A stretch of DNA of 64,000 nt. It comes from Protonemura montana (Eukaryota; Arthropoda; Insecta; Plecoptera; Nemouridae). Below the pieces are notes generated by a model. The model did no database searches and was not told the DNA's origin. It saw nothing but the letters and a program-made list of their open reading frames with translations. Positions 59,334 to 64,000 of this stretch are shown here, piece by piece (the first letter of the stretch is position 1; the number at the start of each line of letters is the position of its first letter). The stretch covers positions 24,023,076 through 24,087,075 of the forward strand of contig OX387604.1 of assembly GCA_947568835.1 (NCBI GenBank), in the 5' to 3' direction. The translations under genes were made by a program, and so were the position numbers.

Positions 59334-62300
59334 ATTTCCAAAAGCACCAACAACTTGGCAGACAACGGAGCTAAAATATAAGTTCGCACATGAAACGTAA
59401 CTTTGTTTGGCGTTTGCTCTTAAACCGGCTTCTTTCCAGATTTGGTTACATTCTCTGACTTCATTACAGTGTAAAAGCATATTGTTGTATTTTGTATCGA
59501 GTTTCGAAAAGCTCACAGCCAGGCACTCTTTGGCAACGTAACGCTCTTGTATTACGTTTTCTTCTTTTCAAATTTCTCTTACACATTGCTGAGGTGCCGT
59601 GAAATGCATACCTTTGATGCAGAATGGTATAAAATACTAGTGGGAGAGAAATATGGGAATAGAAAAGGTGAATGACCAAATGAAGATACAAAAGGAGAAT
59701 AGCTACCGAGTATTACGCTACGGTGAACAGGTCACCTTTTACCTGTTATTCCCTGTTAAACGCATTATTGGAATGTGTTCCAGGAGAAATACGTTCAAAT
59801 CGAGGAAAATGCAACGAGTTAGCTTCGGATATCCAACCCACATCAATTTTCCTTACGCTGCAATCCAAACAAACTTTTCCGAACTACAAACATATCAGTT
59901 TTCACCCGTTTCCACCACCCTTTTACTAGCTTTTAGTTTCCCATTTTCTCTCATATCCGGTAGCAATAAAGTAAATAGGTCGCCATTAGCAGCAGAGAAA
60001 GGGTCAAGCTGCAAAAACAAAACAAAGCAATTTTATTGCGGCCCTCTACTCGACTGAGGCTAAGGGAGATCATTAATTTGAGAATTCTCCCGAGAAATGG
60101 CAACGGCTGCTTTGAAGTTTTTTTTTTTTTTTCTCTACATACGCAAGAATATGGTTTCGGATTCCAATATTTGTAAGATGTAAGTGTTTAGCTTGATGTT
60201 GTGATGATCAGATCGCTGGCCGTTGCTTAGCTCGTAGCGCCACACGTGTCCAGTCGGTTGATAAGTGAAACCAACAAAGAGAGGTAAGGCGTACAAAGAA
60301 AGCGGCATCTCGAAAACTCTAGTGAAAATCCTCAAAAGAAATTTTTCTTTCACCTTGAGTCTGGCTGGTATCAGAAGGGCGATGCCATGAAAAGTTTTCT
60401 CCCTTATGTTTTTTTGTTATATCAGCAGGAAAGTGTATTAGGCTGTTAACCTCCAGAGATTTGTCGAAGTGCTGAGGTAAATGCATTACAGTCTTGCCAC
60501 GAGCAACATTTGACATTCTCCGCTAACTTTTGTCTGCAGGGATAACCGCCCAGTCGGAGCAATCTGTTGCTGCAGATATTGTTGCTACTAGCGATGCTGC
60601 AGATAAGATCAGATTTTACTCTGCTTTCGGGCCCGGTAGTAAACGTAAAAATTGCTTTTTCTCGAGCTGGATCTTTTTGGCGCCAAAAGTATGCGCTAAT
60701 TTAATCCTAAAACCCGATTGATATTAAAATGAAATAAAGTTTGCGACGAAGGTAACTGCGAATAAATCTTTAAGTTCAGATACAATACATTTTTTTAGCT
60801 AACGATGGTATGTTTTTTTTTTTTTTTTACAAAAAACGCATTTTAACATAAATCAATACTTTTTAATGTGGTCAATATGGCCGCATAAAACGAAATAAAA
60901 TAGGCATGGCGATGGCAAGATTCACGGTTGAAGCTCCAAACATATACGAGATATTTTTTATCTGGACTGGTATGCAGTCAAGATTAAGATTAAATTTTAC
61001 TTCTGAGAATAAAAACTCCAGACGATATGTTTCCTTGCATCTCAATTTTCCTCAAAGCTCTATCAATGCAATCAAACTATGAGAAGTGATCAAGATATTA
61101 GTTAAGTGTTTCACTTGCAACTGGATAGATTTCCTCTGGAGAGTTGACGGTAGATTTCAACATTTTCCATGAAGCCCCGTAATACTGACAAAGACAAATT
61201 AGTCTTATCAGAAAGAAATTATCCATAAGCCTTAACCCTTATTAAGAATGTGTGTTATGGAAATTTCTCTTCCTCGAGAAGTTTCTAATTTACAACTTGA
61301 GGAATGTTTCAGAGTCAATGAGTACTAATGAACCGCGTATTTCTAATTGCCTATTATTGTGTCCCTGGAGCATTCATTTCCCGCGAAGAAAACTCGTCGC
61401 GCTTGCTGAAAGTGGAAAGACGGTTACTTATATGCAAAATCCCGCCAGCAATTCCCGCTCATTAGATTTGCCATTCGTCGCTAGTGCAACGCTAGATATT
61501 CAGCTTAAATTACACTCCAACTTTTTATAAAATACATTTGCGGGCAATAAATAAAGATTCGCGAAGAAAATTTAGTTGATGTGCCCTACAATGGCTTTAT
61601 CGGTACCATACTATAAGCTTATAAATGAGCTTCGTTCGGTATTCAGGCTTTAACTTGACTCTCAAAATAGAAGCTCTAATTACTGCCCGATGTCGGATTA
61701 TTCAAAACAGCTCAGCCATTTGCATTCTTAAATACTTCTTAGAAAATTATACTATCGCGCTTTATTAGTAACAAAATATCCATCTCAAAAACGACGAGTG
61801 AAGACATTGTCAAGATATCAGTCTTAATTGAAAACAATTGGCTACAAGAATAATCAGAATTGTTCAAAAAAATATCTATAAAAATCGTCTGATGTGTACA
61901 GGAAATAATTGAGTAAGTAGCTGGTAAACAGCGAGTGTCATTAATGATTAGCAGCGTGGCATTCCGTGTTCCAAACACCTGCAGGCTGCAGGCAGACAGC
62001 CACTTCCCTCAAAGCGACAGTGTCGAATTCAATTGTTTGTTCTCCTGTTACACCATTACAGCGGTCAATTGTGTAACTAAATTCACACCTTCCCTTTTAA
62101 TCAGCGCAATCAATAGAGTAATTAGAACGTGCATGGTGCTCGTACAGACACGCACAAAACGTAGCCACAAGCCGCCATGATAACTAAATAATCTCATCAA
62201 ACACTTTAGCTACGCACCCAACGTTGCGTACAATTTTCCATATTATTTAGTTTAATAACTAGGTTACATTGCCCTTATGTGAGTGGCGAAATAGCTGAAA

Positions 62301-63640
62301 CAAAAATATGGTTTGAGGCACGAACGTATCCTTTATCTACTCTAAAACAGTTACAACAGTGCATGCATTACGCTTGCGAAAGTAAAGGAGTAAGCAGATC
62401 GTCATCAAATTCTGACGGCTTCAGAAGGGTGGTGAACTGAAAAAATAGGTCTTCTTTAACTAAGCCTGTAAACACATGTGCGTGGTACAATTATAGAGAG
62501 AGATAACGCCTGCAGGTTAGTTTTCAATTACTTTGTATTTCCCCTGTGAGCCGCCACGCCCTTGCCCGCTGCAATACGGAAAACGTATTACGTTGTAATG
62601 TTTGGCTGCAGGATGATTATACGATACAATCGGCTGCGATAAGCCATTCCAGCTTCCCATGGGGCGTTATTCGTGTACAATGTAGATACGAGCAATCAGT
62701 TGGGATAATGGTGTGTTCCTGGGCATATAGATACATACCTGCGTCATCTACTGAAACTGTGTAATTGACAGTTATTCAACATGACTTTCCGACATTCTCA
62801 AAAAACTGAATTTTTCAAGAATACTGATGTTTATTAGATTGGAATTTGATAATTTATGCATTGCATACAATCTGTTCTAGAGTGCTTACTATCAATTACC
62901 CCTAACCAAGTGATCCTTCAGAATAAAGATGCTTCGTAAAGTTTTTTTTAATGTACCTGACATTGAACAAAACTTAAAGAAGTGAAAGTAGGTAAATAGT
63001 TCAATAACTTAAATAGTGATTTTTATGGAATGCATTCGGTTTGCTCATTTTGTCCTAAGATGGCAGGAAATTTTTAAATGGCTCCTTATCATTTTACAGC
63101 TATTAGCTTATCAGTTACGTGTAAAGCACACATGTTTATTGTAAAATGATTCATGTTACGATATACTAGCATATAAAAGCATGAAAGCTATTAGCTGCTA
63201 CTTAACTTTGTTGATAGATGGAGCTAGCATAGATGCATCGCGTGTAACATGCAATCGGGGGCATTTTTGGTACACTCTGTCCAGAACTATAAGTTTGATT
63301 GCCAGAGCATGCCTCTTATCGAAGCTATACCCGGGCTACACAGATCGATCCGATGAATTTCGCGCCGATAAAACGTTAAAGCCAAGTGATTTCTAAGCAA
63401 TCAGAAATTCCATATTTAAAATGACCATCTGCATAATTTTCCTATCTCATTGACATCGTTTTGACCGTATACTGTCCGTCTTATTCCGGTGTTGCAATCT
63501 GTTTGTTTGTTCCCTCGATGGGTCACACGACACTTAATTTGCTTGGTGAGTATTCAGCACAATTTGTCGAGGCCGGAGCTGGCGGTTGCGTTTATGGTTC
63601 AGGTTCGTTTGCTAACTTTTTCACAATCGCACATGTCGCT
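59334..63640. other. AT-rich single-copy DNA with poly-T runs
   Basis: T runs at about 60118-60133 and 60812-60829. Open frames up to 134 codons (59653-60057) lack recognisable domains or codon bias that I can judge. No gene supported. Confidence 0.5.
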
Positions 63641-63725
63641 GATTGCGTGCTTTCACCAAGCTGCGTGACGTCAGGTTGGCGTCGTTCAAGATGGTGGCCG
63701 CTGGCGGCGTTGTCGGCGGCAAAAG
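63641..63725 (+). promoter_or_regulatory. CpG-rich promoter-like patch with CRE and YY1-like site
   Basis: TGACGTCA (a perfect CRE) at 63666-63673, followed by AAGATGGTGGC (YY1-like) at 63688-63698 and GCGGC/GTCGGCGGC steps. In many animal promoters a YY1 site lies just downstream of the start site on the sense strand. If so, the gene would run rightward, mostly outside the window. Inference only. Confidence 0.3.
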
Positions 63726-64000
63726 CAACACGTTAGCTCACAGCAAGTCACGAGCACACGACACACGGCACACGGCACACGACAAGCAAGGTGTTTCAGA
63801 TGCCATGCGGTTGAATAATTGTAAGCAAAAAGCGCACGCTATAGTCGAGCGTCCAACGGTGCAGCCAGACAGTCTCTTACTTTGCATACACTAACGTCAT
63901 TTTATTTGTTTTAGAAATGGTAAACAAAAATTGCACTGTATCGCACAATTCTGCACACGGAAAGCATGTTTTTTTATGGATATACGACCTTTTTTTTATT
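63726..64000. other. Right-edge flank
   Basis: Short CACACGACACACGGCACACG repeats at about 63753-63785, then AT-rich DNA to the edge. No gene supported. Confidence 0.5.

Noticed and set aside
60540-60640. Possible exon after TTTTGTCTGCAG, reading ITAQSEQSVAADIVATSDAA
   Set aside because: Only a weak donor (GTAGTA) follows, and the segment is built of GCTGCAGAT repeats with no recognisable family.
1-64000. Retroviral, LTR or Polinton-type elements and LINE reverse transcriptase
   Set aside because: I saw no long terminal repeats and no frame with reverse transcriptase, integrase or capsid motifs in the window.

Overview
The window looks like nuclear DNA of an invertebrate animal. It is AT-rich, full of micro- and minisatellites, and holds spliced coding exons with GT-AG borders and very large introns, plus SINE-like retroposons with 5S rRNA-type heads. 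I see no bacterial operons, CRISPR array, retroviral or LTR element, or Polinton. I cannot name the species.

One protein-coding gene can be supported: a Tmtc2-type O-mannosyltransferase on the minus strand. Two coding exons are visible. The first (40576-40687, start codon 40661-40659) encodes residues 1-28 plus two bases of codon 29. The second (21180-21945) completes residue 29 and runs to residue 284. They join in phase across an 18.6 kb intron. A GC-rich, CpG-rich block at about 42.1-42.55 kb is the likely promoter and non-coding first exon. The rest of the transmembrane part and the TPR domain are missing, so the gene must continue past the left edge. The left 21 kb is then most likely a further giant intron.

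Layout. 1-2.0 kb: hierarchical 10/44/60-bp satellite. 2.8-4.4 kb: two 5S-type SINEs in opposite orientation, one with clear target-site duplications. 4.9-6.0 kb: 11-bp minisatellite. 6-12.3 kb: single-copy DNA with poly-C/G runs and two adjacent hairpins. 12.3-12.8 kb: TAGG repeats. 13.8-14.7 kb: 43-bp satellite with a CACGTG E-box in most units. 16.7-17.5 kb: CCAG repeats. 21.2-21.9 kb: Tmtc2 exon. 22.6-23.1, 24.3-24.8 and 33.0-33.3 kb: intronic satellites. 37.9-38.3 kb: third 5S-type SINE. 40.6 kb: Tmtc2 start exon. 41.6-41.95 kb: possible tRNA-type SINE. 42.1-42.55 kb: promoter block. From there to the right edge I find no gene with confidence, only more satellites (40-bp, 90-bp, TTGCC, 67-bp, 13-bp), poly-G runs, a purine-rich strand around an (AT) run, and a few weak exon, small-ORF and promoter candidates.

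Almost all other long open frames are frames of tandem repeats or of strand-asymmetric DNA. Several also begin with GTG or TTG rather than ATG. The most interesting material is the repeats: a 5S-headed SINE family, E-box-bearing and hairpin-bearing satellites, a satellite with a two-unit higher-order period, and a high density of long G/C homopolymers.
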